Positions 25,133-34,211 of a stretch of DNA of 44,469 bases are shown piece after piece. Origin of the DNA: Pyrinomonadaceae bacterium (GTDB lineage: Bacteria; Acidobacteriota; Blastocatellia; Pyrinomonadales; Pyrinomonadaceae); the NCBI GenBank assembly GCA_013003215.1, contig JABDKD010000087.1:1-44469 (forward strand), read 5' to 3'. The stretch's first letter is position 1; the number at the start of each line of letters is the position of its first letter. Both the position numbers and the translations under genes were made by a program. The notes under the pieces were generated by a model. The model was not told the origin of the DNA and did not search any database. It saw only the letters and a list, made by a program, of their open reading frames with translations.

Positions 25133-26860
25133 ATGGGAAAAAAGATCTGTACGGACCCGGTATCGGGTGGGAGGAGAGCGATGAACAAGCGAAATGAAAT
25201 GCAGCGTAAACGCAGCGATCAGAATGGAGCGGCACTTGTAACCGTTGTCATGATCGCGTCCCTGCTTTCGATAGCGTGTATCGCGCTTTTGTCAGGAGCC
25301 GGTTCCAACTCACAGAATTCGACCGATGTGCTTGCGGAAACCAAAGCCTATTACGCGGCGGAAAGCGGACTCCAGGCCACAATCAAGGTGTTGCGCCATG
25401 ATCCAAGACCCAGCTACAGTGTTGCGGAGGCAGATGCTGACTTATCGACCTGGTTGACATACAACTGCACCACGTCAAATACGGTTTCGGTTGGACCGAA
25501 CCCCTGTAGCCCAATTTCAGGTACTTCGTATCGGATTAGTGTGTCTGACCCGGATAATACTGCGGATTCGCTTACTTTTTCTTCCGTGGGTGGTTTCTTA
25601 AACAGTGGCGTTTCGACCGTTTCATATCCATCCGATTCGGATCCCGATCGTATAACTCTTTCGTTTACGAATATTGCGAGCTGTCTGATCTCATTCACGA
25701 CGGGTACCCATTGTGCACCTAATGAGTCTGATCCGAATGCATTGCTGAGCACACTGAACGTGGAGGTAGTAGGAAATGGTGCGCAGATAACAGATACGGT
25801 TCCTGTAGTAATAAACTATTCGATTACATCGCCGCGACAGGCGACCAGGACTATCCGGGGTGAGATTACTCAGGCTTCCGCGACGGATCCGGTCGTGTTT
25901 ACGTTGGACACAAATACTTATTCTCTTATGGGAACTGAAGTAAAGATTTGTGAGACCTCTACAACAGCGAATCCGTGTCCTACGTTTGTAACTTCGATCG
26001 CTGTTCCCACCTCACCGGGGACGGCAAGCGCTTCTTTGTATATGAATTCGACTCCGGTTGAACCGTATAGATTGGTTGTTAAATCGACCGGCTTTGGCCC
26101 TAATGGGGCAAAGAAAGAGCTCGAAGGAATTGTTCAAAAGAATTTCTTTAACGATTTGGCGGGCCCGGCGGCGATTACGATGCAGGGTACGGGTGATGGT
26201 CTTGTATTTGATCCGGGTAATTCCTCGGTATTTGAAATCAACGGTGAGGACGGTTCGGTGATTATTCCTTCGGTTGGTGTTATCGACCAACAGGGGCTTG
26301 ACACCGTTGAAGACGGAATTCCGAGTAACAACAACAATATCAATCCGGCGCCTGCGATCGTCACAGATCTGCCCGACTGGATGTCCACTCCGCAGTTATT
26401 GGACCAGCTGGTAAGCCAGTTAAGGATCACCGCACAAAACTCGGGAAGGTACTATCTCAATCCGCAACAAAACGTTAGCAATACGGGTGATTTTGCATCG
26501 GGCACGGGAATAACGTTTTGTGAGGGTGACTGTACAGCTGGCGTAGACGGCGGTGGGATCATGGTAGTCACGGGACAGCTGAGAAATGTCGGAGGTTGGA
26601 GTTTCAATGGCTTGATCATTGTCACAGGCACTGAAGGCTGGCTGCGCCAGGGAGGAGGTGACGGTACCATTACCGGAAACGTTGTCATTGCTCCATATGG
26701 ATCTGACCAGCTGGCTTCGAACGTATTCTCGCTGCCTCCAAAGTATGAAGTTACAGGTGGCGGTGTATCGGATGTGTCATACGACGGCGTAGCTCTCGGA
26801 AACGCTTTTGACGGAACCGACGCGATAAGTAATTTTATGCTCGGAGTAGCGGAAAAATAG
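25133..26860 (+). CDS. Very long PilX-like minor pilin / ectodomain protein
   Basis: 575 residues from ATG 25133 (AGGAG 7 bases upstream); ATG 25181, also with a good ribosome site, is an alternative. The N-terminus matches PilX_N: basic leader, QNGAALVTVVMIASLLSIACIALLSG, then AETKAYYAAESGLQATIKVL. There is no Glu+5 pilin signature, as is usual for PilX/GspK relatives. The rest (about 450 residues) is far longer than PilX (about 200) and beta-rich, with four Cys pairs (near residues 119/132, 184/195, 269/279 and 463/467) and a Gly-rich, beta-helix-like end (GGGIMVVTGQLRNVGGWSF). It is a candidate pilus-tip adhesin or spacer; no PilY1 is present in the window. Confidence 0.72.
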   Translation: MGKKICTDPVSGGRRAMNKRNEMQRKRSDQNGAALVTVVMIASLLSIACIALLSGAGSNSQNSTDVLAETKAYYAAESGLQATIKVLRHDPRPSYSVAEADADLSTWLTYNCTTSNTVSVGPNPCSPISGTSYRISVSDPDNTADSLTFSSVGGFLNSGVSTVSYPSDSDPDRITLSFTNIASCLISFTTGTHCAPNESDPNALLSTLNVEVVGNGAQITDTVPVVINYSITSPRQATRTIRGEITQASATDPVVFTLDTNTYSLMGTEVKICETSTTANPCPTFVTSIAVPTSPGTASASLYMNSTPVEPYRLVVKSTGFGPNGAKKELEGIVQKNFFNDLAGPAAITMQGTGDGLVFDPGNSSVFEINGEDGSVIIPSVGVIDQQGLDTVEDGIPSNNNNINPAPAIVTDLPDWMSTPQLLDQLVSQLRITAQNSGRYYLNPQQNVSNTGDFASGTGITFCEGDCTAGVDGGGIMVVTGQLRNVGGWSFNGLIIVTGTEGWLRQGGGDGTITGNVVIAPYGSDQLASNVFSLPPKYEVTGGGVSDVSYDGVALGNAFDGTDAISNFMLGVAEK

Positions 26861-26959
26861 GCTTATTGGGAGTTTATAGCCTCTAAGAGACACGAAAACT
26901 GACGAAGGAAGTTTTTGTATATGAGTACGTTTTGAATTAGGCGCACGGAATACGGATTT

Positions 26960-27328
26960 ATGGTTCTTCATCTATCACAATCTCCAATTCTTAGCTTAAA
27001 CGCGACTGAAGAGGAACGCGCGACGCTTCGATGTGAGAAGTGCGGCATTATTATCGATGCCGTGGCTGAACGCTGTGAATTGTGTGAAGCTGTTGAAAAG
27101 GCGACTCGATCAAGGACTTTGATTTCCCGTATCAAGTCAAAATTCGGTTTCGAACTATCGACGGGTCTTGTTACGCTCACGATCGAGGAACCCGATCTGC
27201 TCTTTTCGGAGAAAGATATTGATCAGCTACTGGATAGAGACAATATGGTACCGCTGGATACGAAAGATGTTCCGAATTGGGAGATTATGTTCTTCTCGAA
27301 GAAGCGTGTTAAGAAACCGATGAAGTAA
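26960..27328 (+). CDS. Small zinc-ribbon-like protein at end of the pilus run
   Basis: 122 residues, no signal or membrane segment. C25-x2-C28 and C39-x2-C42 form a likely zinc ribbon (LRCEKCGIIIDAVAERCELC). The second half is a mixed alpha/beta region (LVTLTIEEPDLLFSEKDIDQLL) with a basic C-terminus. No family recognised. It is the last gene before the terminator at 27347, so it is probably co-transcribed with the minor pilins; a cytoplasmic accessory or regulator is possible but not shown. Confidence 0.6.
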   Translation: MVLHLSQSPILSLNATEEERATLRCEKCGIIIDAVAERCELCEAVEKATRSRTLISRIKSKFGFELSTGLVTLTIEEPDLLFSEKDIDQLLDRDNMVPLDTKDVPNWEIMFFSKKRVKKPMK

Positions 27329-27346
27329 ACTTCAAAGATGAATACT

Positions 27347-27380
27347 AAAAACCCCGGCGCGATGATGTACCGGGTTTTTT
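27347..27380 (+). terminator. Intrinsic terminator ending the pilus gene run
   Basis: AAAAACCCCGG and CCGGGTTTTTT pair across a 12-base loop, giving a GC core flanked by A and T runs; it can work in both directions. It lies 18 bases after the zinc-ribbon gene and before the convergent amidohydrolase gene stop at 27411. Confidence 0.85.
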
Positions 27381-27410
27381 GTTTGTGTATTTATAAGCTG
27401 TTGGATGCGC

Positions 27411-28916
27411 TCAAGGCCTGGCAGCACGAGCCTTTTTGGCATCTCTGACCATGTCTCGTACCTCTTTTGCCAGCGTTGGGCCATGGAAGGGAATTCCATC
27501 CTTTATGGTCCATTCTACGCCGCCCGTCCGCACTACTTTTCCGTCTTTCACGCCGTCGGTGCCGCTGGGATAAAGTAATTTGAAGTCTTCCAGCGGATTC
27601 CCGTTAACTACGATCAGATTAGCCTTGTAACCTTGGCGAATTCGTCCAGTTTCTTGCCCGATACCCATTATCCGGGCGTTGTTTGAAGTCGCATGCCTGA
27701 TTACCTGAAGCGGAGTAAATCCCGCCTCTTGGTGGAGTTCAAGTTCACGGACCATTCCGAAGCCGTAAAGCCTGTAGATGAATCCTGCGTCTTCTCCGGC
27801 TCCAATGATTCCGCCGCGTTTTTCGAATTCACGCAAGGCGCGCATCCAGATCCTGAAATTCTCGCTCCAGTATGCTTCGTCGGTCGAGGTCCAGCCGATG
27901 AAGTAAGAACCATGGTTCTTTGGGTTCGGTTTAAAGAATTCCTCAACAGTCGGATGAAGATAATCTTTGAAATAGGGCTGATTCTGAGCCCTTTGTAGAT
28001 CTCGCGATGCCTCGTAAATAGACAAAGTGGGGTTCCACGCGACGTTGTTCTTGACCATCGCGTCAAAGAGTTTCATCAGGCGTTTCGGTTCCGCCTCCCG
28101 CCAAATGCGGCCAGCATATCGAAAACGATCAACTTCGTCGTTGTAGTTGTAGTCCGCGGGATATGTCTGCCTCTGATTTGCCATCGCGGCTTCCGGAATA
28201 CCGTACCAGTGTTCGATTGTGGTCGTACCGAATTTCACGTCATCCCACGCATTTGTCTCCTCAACTGCGGTATGGTGCGCAACCCGCATTCCCTGGTTTT
28301 TGGCTTCATCCATCATCGCGGCCATGATGTCGCGATCGACTCCGAAAAGCTTTATGCCATCGTACCCCTCTGATTTTAAGTCTCTTACGCGTTGTCGGGC
28401 GGCTTCAGCAGTTTGCGGATTTGGCGATCTGGTAAAGACTCCGTAAGCATAAATCTTTTGGGACGGGATCTCGTTATTCGCGCTCTGTTCACGCCACTTC
28501 AAAGTCTTGGGGCCGGCACCAAGATCCCGAACGGTGGTGATACCGCTTGCGAGCCAAAGCTTCATGCAGTATTCGACCGGCTGCGGTACACCTCCTCTGC
28601 CATCCTGCGTGTGTCCGTGTAGATTTATGAGGCCCGGCATGACGTATTTGCCGGACGCATCGATCACGACATCTCCGCCCTTCGCCTTGATACTTCGCGA
28701 GATGCGTTCGATCCTGTCATCGACCACCGATATATCATACGGGCCGGCGGCGGGTTTGCCATTTCCGTTGATGACCATTGCGGATTTGATCAGAACACGG
28801 GCTGGCCTCTTGCCTGAATCCGTCGGTGAAGCGGGATTTTGAGCATAAAGTGAAGTCGCGGCCAAGAAGACGATAAACGGGAGTACTGCACGCATCGAAT
28901 TTAAGTGATTTCTCAT
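27411..28916 (-). CDS. Secreted metal-dependent amidohydrolase
   Basis: 501 residues with a signal peptide ending near LYAQ (residue 26); Met8 is an alternative start. Amidohydrolase-superfamily metal and catalytic residues are visible: H100 and H102 (INLHGH), K189 (GIKLFG, candidate carboxylated Lys), H214/H215 (VAHHTAVEE), H236 (TTIEHWYG) and D376 (GAGEDAGF). The imidazolonepropionase/prolidase-like subtype with C-terminal beta-sandwich (IRQGYKANLIVVNGNPLEDF) fits. Its start lies 10 bases after the phosphate transporter stop, so the two are probably one operon. The substrate is not evident; exported relatives include dipeptidases and organophosphate-like acid hydrolases. Confidence 0.85.
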   Translation of the reverse strand: MRNHLNSMRAVLPFIVFLAATSLYAQNPASPTDSGKRPARVLIKSAMVINGNGKPAAGPYDISVVDDRIERISRSIKAKGGDVVIDASGKYVMPGLINLHGHTQDGRGGVPQPVEYCMKLWLASGITTVRDLGAGPKTLKWREQSANNEIPSQKIYAYGVFTRSPNPQTAEAARQRVRDLKSEGYDGIKLFGVDRDIMAAMMDEAKNQGMRVAHHTAVEETNAWDDVKFGTTTIEHWYGIPEAAMANQRQTYPADYNYNDEVDRFRYAGRIWREAEPKRLMKLFDAMVKNNVAWNPTLSIYEASRDLQRAQNQPYFKDYLHPTVEEFFKPNPKNHGSYFIGWTSTDEAYWSENFRIWMRALREFEKRGGIIGAGEDAGFIYRLYGFGMVRELELHQEAGFTPLQVIRHATSNNARIMGIGQETGRIRQGYKANLIVVNGNPLEDFKLLYPSGTDGVKDGKVVRTGGVEWTIKDGIPFHGPTLAKEVRDMVRDAKKARAARP

Positions 28917-28926
28917 AGATTACTGA

Positions 28927-31302
28927 TTATTCGACTTCCTTGTCTTCTTCGTGTACTTCCTCAGATGGATCTTCCGAAACCTCTCCAACCGGCGTAGAAA
29001 CGATCTCATCCATTACGGGTGGAATTTCGGGATCGGCTTCGACGATCTGCGGATCATCTGTAGGGCGAGAAAGGACGATATCTTCATATATCTTGACAAG
29101 GCGCAGGGTGAACAAACCAAGGTTTCTAAGCTCACCAAGTAAATTCAAATAGAACTGGCTGTTTCGGGTGCCAATCTCCTGGTTCTTGATTCTCTTGATC
29201 TGGAGTTTCCGGACACGCATCAACTCCTTGCTGAATGGCTTAAACCGCTTCAATTCATCTGAAGGATCCTCTTCTCCAAAACTGCTGAACAGCTTCACAG
29301 TTTCGCTTATCCGCAGCTTTAGTAAATCGTTTATCGCTCTGAGTTCCTCAATCTGTTCAGGCAGAAGCGGCTTGTGGTTATTGTCAACGTGATCCCGGGC
29401 CGGTTTGATGATCCTGTAGACGTGTTCCGCCATTTCGTTAAGATAATCAGCGCTTAGGATATAAAAATGGGCGGCCTCGTCATCTTCAATCTTTTCAAGT
29501 GCTTCGCTCATTAAGTACTTCACACGTTGCGTGCGACGCCGGTGTTCGCTGAACCGCTTATAGATCTTGGTGAGATCGGAAAGCTTCTCTTTCTCAAGCG
29601 CATTCAGTGTATCGTCAACAGTTGTCATCAACTGGGTCGAGATCGAATCCATTCCACGCGAAACTATGCCCAGGACATCACTTGTCGTAAGACTTCCTTC
29701 AGCAATGCCTTTTTCATGTTCCAGTTGTTCCTCAAGCCGCTCTTTGTGATACCGATGAGTTCTGTAAATGATCACAGCAGCTGCCGCGAGGATAATTGCT
29801 ATGGCGACAATCCCGCCGTAATAAAGCAACACGGCAACGATGAACGCCACGGAAAACGCTGATAGTGCGGTGAAAAACCAGCCTCCTACCACAGAGAGCA
29901 CCCCTGAAACCCTGTAAACTGCACTTTCTCTACCCCAAGCACCGTCTGCCAGCGAAGTGCCCATGAAGACCATGAAAGTAACGTATGTCGTAGAAAGAGG
30001 CAGCTTCCAGTTGGTAGCGAGCGCAATGAGAATGCTCGCCACCGTTAGGGTGGTTGCCGCTCTGATCATATCGAAAGAAGGTGCGTCTTTTCCTAGATGC
30101 GCCTGCTTGGCGACAAAAGGTGTCTGGTCAAAACGGCGCAATACTGCATTCCTCAAGTTGTAGGGGAGGAGATTGTTAACAGAAAGCGCAAATGTTGAAA
30201 AACTGCGTACAAGACTTCTTGAGGCCGCATAGGAAGTAAACCTTTCATGGCCATCGTACTGTCGTCCGAGGTCGAGTGAGGTCTTCACAACACTTTTTGC
30301 CTTAGATGAAGTCCAAAGCGTTATAGCCATGATCAATCCGGCGATTACCAGAAACAAGGTAGGAGTCGGCACCTTACCGGCGAGGCCTTCCATTGAAAAC
30401 GCATCTGGAGCCTGGGCACCCCCGGCCGTAAACAGTTCCCAGGAATTAAAGCCTGCAAGCGGAACTCCTATAAAATTGACAAGATCATTTCCGGCAAATG
30501 CCATCGCAAGAGAGAAAGTTCCGATAAGAACAACGAATTTCAGGATGTCCAGCTTTGTAAGCCAAGCCGCGAGCTGAAGGATCACCGTCCATGCTACAAA
30601 GCTCACCGCTAGGATAAGAAAAGCATTTTCCTGGATTGAATCTTTCATTTCCGACGTCATAAAGGATGCTCCTTTTGCACCTTTTATGAGTATGAAATAT
30701 GTGATCGCCGTGATCGCAAAACCGGACCAAATGGCGCCCCAGCGCCGAAAGCTGGTTTTGTAGTCAAAAGAGAACAGGAGACGCGAAAGATATTGAAAAA
30801 TGACGCCCGCGGAGAACGCGACAACGATCGAAAGCAGGATTCCGGAGATGATCGCCAATGCTTTCGCGGAGTTAATATACTCGTTTAGCTCCAGGGCGTT
30901 CGGATCGGAGAGGATCTTGATGAGCGTGAACGCTGTTGCCGCTCCCAGAAGTTCAAAAACGATCGAAACCGTCGTGGATGTTGGCATTCCGTACGAGTTA
31001 AAAGCATCGAGCAAAACTACGTCCGTGATCATGACAGCCAGGAACAAGAGCATTATCTCCGAGAAATAGAAGTGTTCCGGGTGAAAAATACCCTTCCTCG
31101 CAACTTCCATCATGCCGCTGGAAAACGTGCATCCAACCAAGATGCCGAGTGCGGCAACGATCATAATTATCCTGAATGTCGAGGCTTTTGAACCGACTGC
31201 CGAATTCAGGAAATTCACGGCGTCGTTGCTGACACCTACGATGAGGTCAGATATCGCTAGAATGAAAAGAACAATTACGACGCCGAGATAGAATGTTTCC
31301 AT
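28927..31302 (-). CDS. PiT-family inorganic phosphate transporter with PhoU-like C-terminal domain
   Basis: 791 residues, about 12 membrane helices in the first 520. The duplicated PiT signature is seen as GVSNDAVNFLNSAVG (23-37) and AFAGNDLVNFIGVPLAG in the second half; SYGMPTSTTVSIVFELLGA and KLPLSTTYVTFMVFMG are further paired family segments. A C-terminal soluble region (about 530-750) is helical and coiled (EHRRRTQRVKYLMSEALEKIEDDEAAHFYILSADYL), like a PhoU domain, and ends in an acidic tail. It imports phosphate with H+ or Na+. The length and PhoU-like tail match the Bacteroidetes/Acidobacteria-type long PiT proteins. Confidence 0.9.
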   Translation of the reverse strand: METFYLGVVIVLFILAISDLIVGVSNDAVNFLNSAVGSKASTFRIIMIVAALGILVGCTFSSGMMEVARKGIFHPEHFYFSEIMLLFLAVMITDVVLLDAFNSYGMPTSTTVSIVFELLGAATAFTLIKILSDPNALELNEYINSAKALAIISGILLSIVVAFSAGVIFQYLSRLLFSFDYKTSFRRWGAIWSGFAITAITYFILIKGAKGASFMTSEMKDSIQENAFLILAVSFVAWTVILQLAAWLTKLDILKFVVLIGTFSLAMAFAGNDLVNFIGVPLAGFNSWELFTAGGAQAPDAFSMEGLAGKVPTPTLFLVIAGLIMAITLWTSSKAKSVVKTSLDLGRQYDGHERFTSYAASRSLVRSFSTFALSVNNLLPYNLRNAVLRRFDQTPFVAKQAHLGKDAPSFDMIRAATTLTVASILIALATNWKLPLSTTYVTFMVFMGTSLADGAWGRESAVYRVSGVLSVVGGWFFTALSAFSVAFIVAVLLYYGGIVAIAIILAAAAVIIYRTHRYHKERLEEQLEHEKGIAEGSLTTSDVLGIVSRGMDSISTQLMTTVDDTLNALEKEKLSDLTKIYKRFSEHRRRTQRVKYLMSEALEKIEDDEAAHFYILSADYLNEMAEHVYRIIKPARDHVDNNHKPLLPEQIEELRAINDLLKLRISETVKLFSSFGEEDPSDELKRFKPFSKELMRVRKLQIKRIKNQEIGTRNSQFYLNLLGELRNLGLFTLRLVKIYEDIVLSRPTDDPQIVEADPEIPPVMDEIVSTPVGEVSEDPSEEVHEEDKEVE

Positions 31303-31374
31303 GATTAGAGGGTATTTGGTTTCGTGTTAGTTGACTCGAGAAAAACAGGCCGCTGGGCCTTCGCCGATTTGGGC

Positions 31375-31776
31375 CTAGATTGCAGATGCCCCCGCCTCGG
31401 CGACCGTGTGGTCGTCCTCAACTGAGCTCCCTGATACTCCGATCGCGCCGATTATCTCGCCGGCAGAATTCTTTATCGGAAGCCCACCAGGGAAACTGAT
31501 TAGGCCGCCGTTTGAGTGTTCGATATTGAACAACGGGCCGTCAGGTTGAGACAACTCTCCGATACTCCCTGTAGGCATATCGAAATACCGTGCCGTTCGT
31601 GCTTTCTTCATCGCGATATCGATGCTCCCAAGCCAGGCTCCGTCCATTCTTATAAAGAACTTGAGATTTGCTCCTGCGTCAACGACTGCAATATCCATCT
31701 TTGTTCCAATGTCGTCTGCTTTCGCGCGCGCGGCACGCACGACTTCGTGCGCTTGTTCAAGCGTAATATCACTCAT
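31375..31776 (-). CDS. GlcG/HbpS-like (DUF336) protein
   Basis: 133 residues, cytoplasmic or secreted without signal. Family features: the opening [33 protein letters not shown], then [23 protein letters not shown] and [28 protein letters not shown], characteristic of the HbpS/GlcG fold, a small alpha/beta domain that in some members binds heme or cobalamin. The role here is unknown. It lies 72 bases upstream of the phosphate transporter on the same strand and may share transcription with it. Confidence 0.88.
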   Translation of the reverse strand: MSDITLEQAHEVVRAARAKADDIGTKMDIAVVDAGANLKFFIRMDGAWLGSIDIAMKKARTARYFDMPTGSIGELSQPDGPLFNIEHSNGGLISFPGGLPIKNSAGEIIGAIGVSGSSVEDDHTVAEAGASAI

Positions 31777-32061
31777 AAATTCTCTCCTGTGCGTGGGTAA
31801 ATAATAAATCGAAAACGAGAAAAGAACAACGTGGTTTTTGCAGTTTAGAACTTCTGAACCGGAGATCGATCACAAACCAATATCGGTCCTCACTCTTTTT
31901 GTCGAACGACCTTGCAAGGACGACATCGAGCTGGATCTTCAGACTAATGAGAAAGAGCAAAAGAGCGGGAAACTTCACGATGAATGCAAGGTTTCAAAAC
32001 TCGAACGTTACAAATACATAATCGCTCCTCACGAGCAATCTTAGAATAGGAGAATCCAACC

Positions 32062-33972
32062 ATGAAAACGCTAAATTCTGCGTTTGCAAAGTTTATAGAC
32101 GCAAGCGCAACATCCGAAGTGCGTAAAATCCGAGTTCTATCAAACCTTTCAGCGGTCTTGCTGGCGGTCCTCGCGTTCCTTACATTCGTTGCGGACGCGA
32201 ACGCCGGCGGCTTCCTTGTGACTAACACAAACGACAGCGGTGCGGGGAGTCTTCGGCAGGCGATCATCGGCGCAAATTCGAACGCGGGGGCTGACATAAT
32301 CGAATTTGATCAGTCTTTCTTTAATGAGCCTAGAACAATAGTACTGACCAGCGGTGAGCTCGATGTGACGTCCGATATTACCATCGAGGGCGGCATGACA
32401 AAGGGCCTTACAATCTCAGGCAATAATGCCAGCCGGATTTTCACCTTTACGACGAATACTTCAACGATTAATAACGTGACGTTGGTCGACGGAAAACCGG
32501 GCGGACTCAATGCCGGCGGAGCCATCCGCCAGCTCTTGGGAACCCTCACGATTAACAACTCGACAATCAGCGGCAACAATGCATTTGACGGCGGCGGAAT
32601 CTACTCGTCCGGCGGGACGATGACTATCAATAACTCGACAATCTCGGGGAATTCCGGACAAAGCGGTTCCGGACTTGAGAACAACGGAAGCTCGAGCAGT
32701 ATTACTCTGAACCACACGGCGGTGGCCTTCAACAGCGCCTCGGGATCCGGCGGAGGCATTCGGAGGGTCCTTGGAACTATCCGCCTGTATAACTCGATCG
32801 TTTCAAACAACACTGCTCCCGTAAACCCAGACTATTCAGGCTCGATGCTCTCAATGGGATACAACATAATCGGGAATTCGACAGGAATAAACGTCACGGG
32901 CAATACGACCGGAAACCAGCTAAATACGGATCCGCTTCTCGTTCCGCTGGCCGATAACAAGGGCGGTACGGCCACGCACGCATTGCAGCATGGGAGTCCC
33001 GCTATCGATTCCGCAGATCCGAATTCCGCTCTAACTGAAGATCAGCGATTCTCGCGAAGGGCAGTCGATGGAGACCGAAACGGAGTTGGCAGGGCCGATG
33101 TTGGGGCGTATGAAAAGCAGTTCACTAAGTTCGATTTCGACGGCGATGGAAAATCTAACCTGGCCGTGTACAGAATTGAGAACAATAATGGCCTCTCGAG
33201 CTTGATCCCAAACTCATTCATAAGTTGGTATATACAAACCAATGACACCGGATATGACCGCATCCCATTTGGTCAGAGCACCGACCGCGCAGTGCCGGCA
33301 GATTACGACGGTGACAGCAAAACCGATACGGCGGTATTCAGAGGCTCAACCGGGATTTGGCATATCCCGGGTTCATATGACGGACTATTCGGCTTCAACT
33401 GGGGACTCGCCACAGATGTCCTGATACCGGAGGATTACGATGGGGATGCCAAGTATGACGTGGCGGTCTATCGTAATGGTGTTTGGTACATCCTTGGGAG
33501 CCAGGCCGGATATGCAGGAGCAAGCGTCCTTGGTACTGCCTCGGACACGCCCGTGCCGGCAGACTACGATGGAGACGGACGGGCCGACATAGCCATTTTC
33601 AACGCGGGTGTCTGGACGATACAGAACAGCGGCAACACTTTGTTGACTGAGTCGTTCGGTCAGGCAGGAGACATCCCGGTTCCCGCGGATTACGACGGTG
33701 ACGGAAAAGCCAACCTAGCGGTCTTTAGGCCTTCTGACCGAAAATGGTATGTCGCGAGGCCGGTAGGTATTCCCGCGCAAAACTTTGACGCAACAGAATT
33801 CGGCCTGGCAACAGACACTCTAGTGCCTGGGGATTACGACGGAGACGGGAAGAGCGATATTGCTGTCGAAAGAGATGGAACTTGGTGGATACTTGGAACA
33901 GAATCCGGTCTTATGACAAAGCAGTTCGGAATCTCATCCGATGACCCGATTCCCAACACATATCTGCAATAG
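32062..33972 (+). CDS. Secreted parallel beta-helix protein with six FG-GAP/VCBS repeats
   Basis: 636 residues; AGGAG precedes the ATG. A long n-region leads to a signal helix (VLLAVLAFLTFVADANA, cleavage near residue 49). Residues about 50-350 form a right-handed beta-helix with repeated INNSTISGN turns, starting with the choice-of-anchor-Q-like opening (FLVTNTNDSGAGSLRQAI) and ending DVGAYEKQ. The C-terminus carries six DxDxDG-containing repeats (DFDGDGKSNLAVYR, DYDGDSKTDTAVFR and so on), a calcium-binding beta-propeller type. It is probably surface-attached or released; carbohydrate or adhesion roles are common for such proteins but unproven here. Confidence 0.85.
   Translation: MKTLNSAFAKFIDASATSEVRKIRVLSNLSAVLLAVLAFLTFVADANAGGFLVTNTNDSGAGSLRQAIIGANSNAGADIIEFDQSFFNEPRTIVLTSGELDVTSDITIEGGMTKGLTISGNNASRIFTFTTNTSTINNVTLVDGKPGGLNAGGAIRQLLGTLTINNSTISGNNAFDGGGIYSSGGTMTINNSTISGNSGQSGSGLENNGSSSSITLNHTAVAFNSASGSGGGIRRVLGTIRLYNSIVSNNTAPVNPDYSGSMLSMGYNIIGNSTGINVTGNTTGNQLNTDPLLVPLADNKGGTATHALQHGSPAIDSADPNSALTEDQRFSRRAVDGDRNGVGRADVGAYEKQFTKFDFDGDGKSNLAVYRIENNNGLSSLIPNSFISWYIQTNDTGYDRIPFGQSTDRAVPADYDGDSKTDTAVFRGSTGIWHIPGSYDGLFGFNWGLATDVLIPEDYDGDAKYDVAVYRNGVWYILGSQAGYAGASVLGTASDTPVPADYDGDGRADIAIFNAGVWTIQNSGNTLLTESFGQAGDIPVPADYDGDGKANLAVFRPSDRKWYVARPVGIPAQNFDATEFGLATDTLVPGDYDGDGKSDIAVERDGTWWILGTESGLMTKQFGISSDDPIPNTYLQ
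33120..33970 (+). repeat. Six FG-GAP/VCBS-type repeats in the beta-helix protein
   Basis: Repeats begin at the Asp-rich loops DFDGDG, DYDGDS, DYDGDA and then three DYDGDG, each followed by an (A/N/D)xAV(Y/F)R-type strand and a Trp-containing strand (WYI, WHI, WTI). Spacing is about 45-50 residues. The same arrangement ends the protein at 39246-42467. Confidence 0.8.
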
Positions 33973-33993
33973 TGCCAGAGAACTTTTTGATAA

Positions 33994-34027
33994 CGGCCTG
34001 GGCTCACAGGAGTCCGGCCATTTTTTG
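33994..34027 (+). terminator. Intrinsic terminator of the beta-helix protein gene
   Basis: CGGCC, a one-base bulge, then GGGCTC pair with GAGTCC and GGCC across an ACAG loop, followed by ATTTTTTG. It lies about 20 bases after the stop. Confidence 0.85.
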
Positions 34028-34070
34028 TATTGGCGATGTTTCCACTGCCGATATCTACTGCCGATCAGCC

Positions 34071-34124
34071 GAATTCGCAAAAACAATTGAATTCACAATA
34101 ACTTACGGGAATTCTATCGAATTC
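34071..34124. repeat. Four GAATTC boxes phased near 10 bp upstream of the Na/Pi cotransporter
   Basis: GAATTC occurs at 34071, 34089, 34109 and 34119, with spacings of 18, 20 and 10 bases, about one or two helical turns apart. It lies 23 bases upstream of the predicted -35 box. A cluster of a 6-bp palindrome at this density is unexpected by chance and suggests a multimeric regulator site. Confidence 0.4.
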
Positions 34125-34146
34125 GTTTGTTACTAATGTCTTAATA

Positions 34147-34175
34147 TTGACTTACAGGTCGAAATCCCGTAAAAG
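34147..34175 (+). promoter_or_regulatory. Possible sigma-70 promoter of the Na/Pi cotransporter gene
   Basis: TTGACT (34147-34152), a 17-base spacer and TAAAAG (34170-34175) give a reasonable promoter with a start near 34182, 30 bases before the ATG. Confidence 0.45.
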
Positions 34176-34211
34176 TTTCGTGACTCAAGAAAATAACTGG
34201 TAATACTAAGG

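Noticed and set aside
31838-32044. 68-codon plus-strand frame before the beta-helix protein
   Set aside because: TTG start without a ribosome site, no family and an overlapping minus-strand frame; more likely promoter region.
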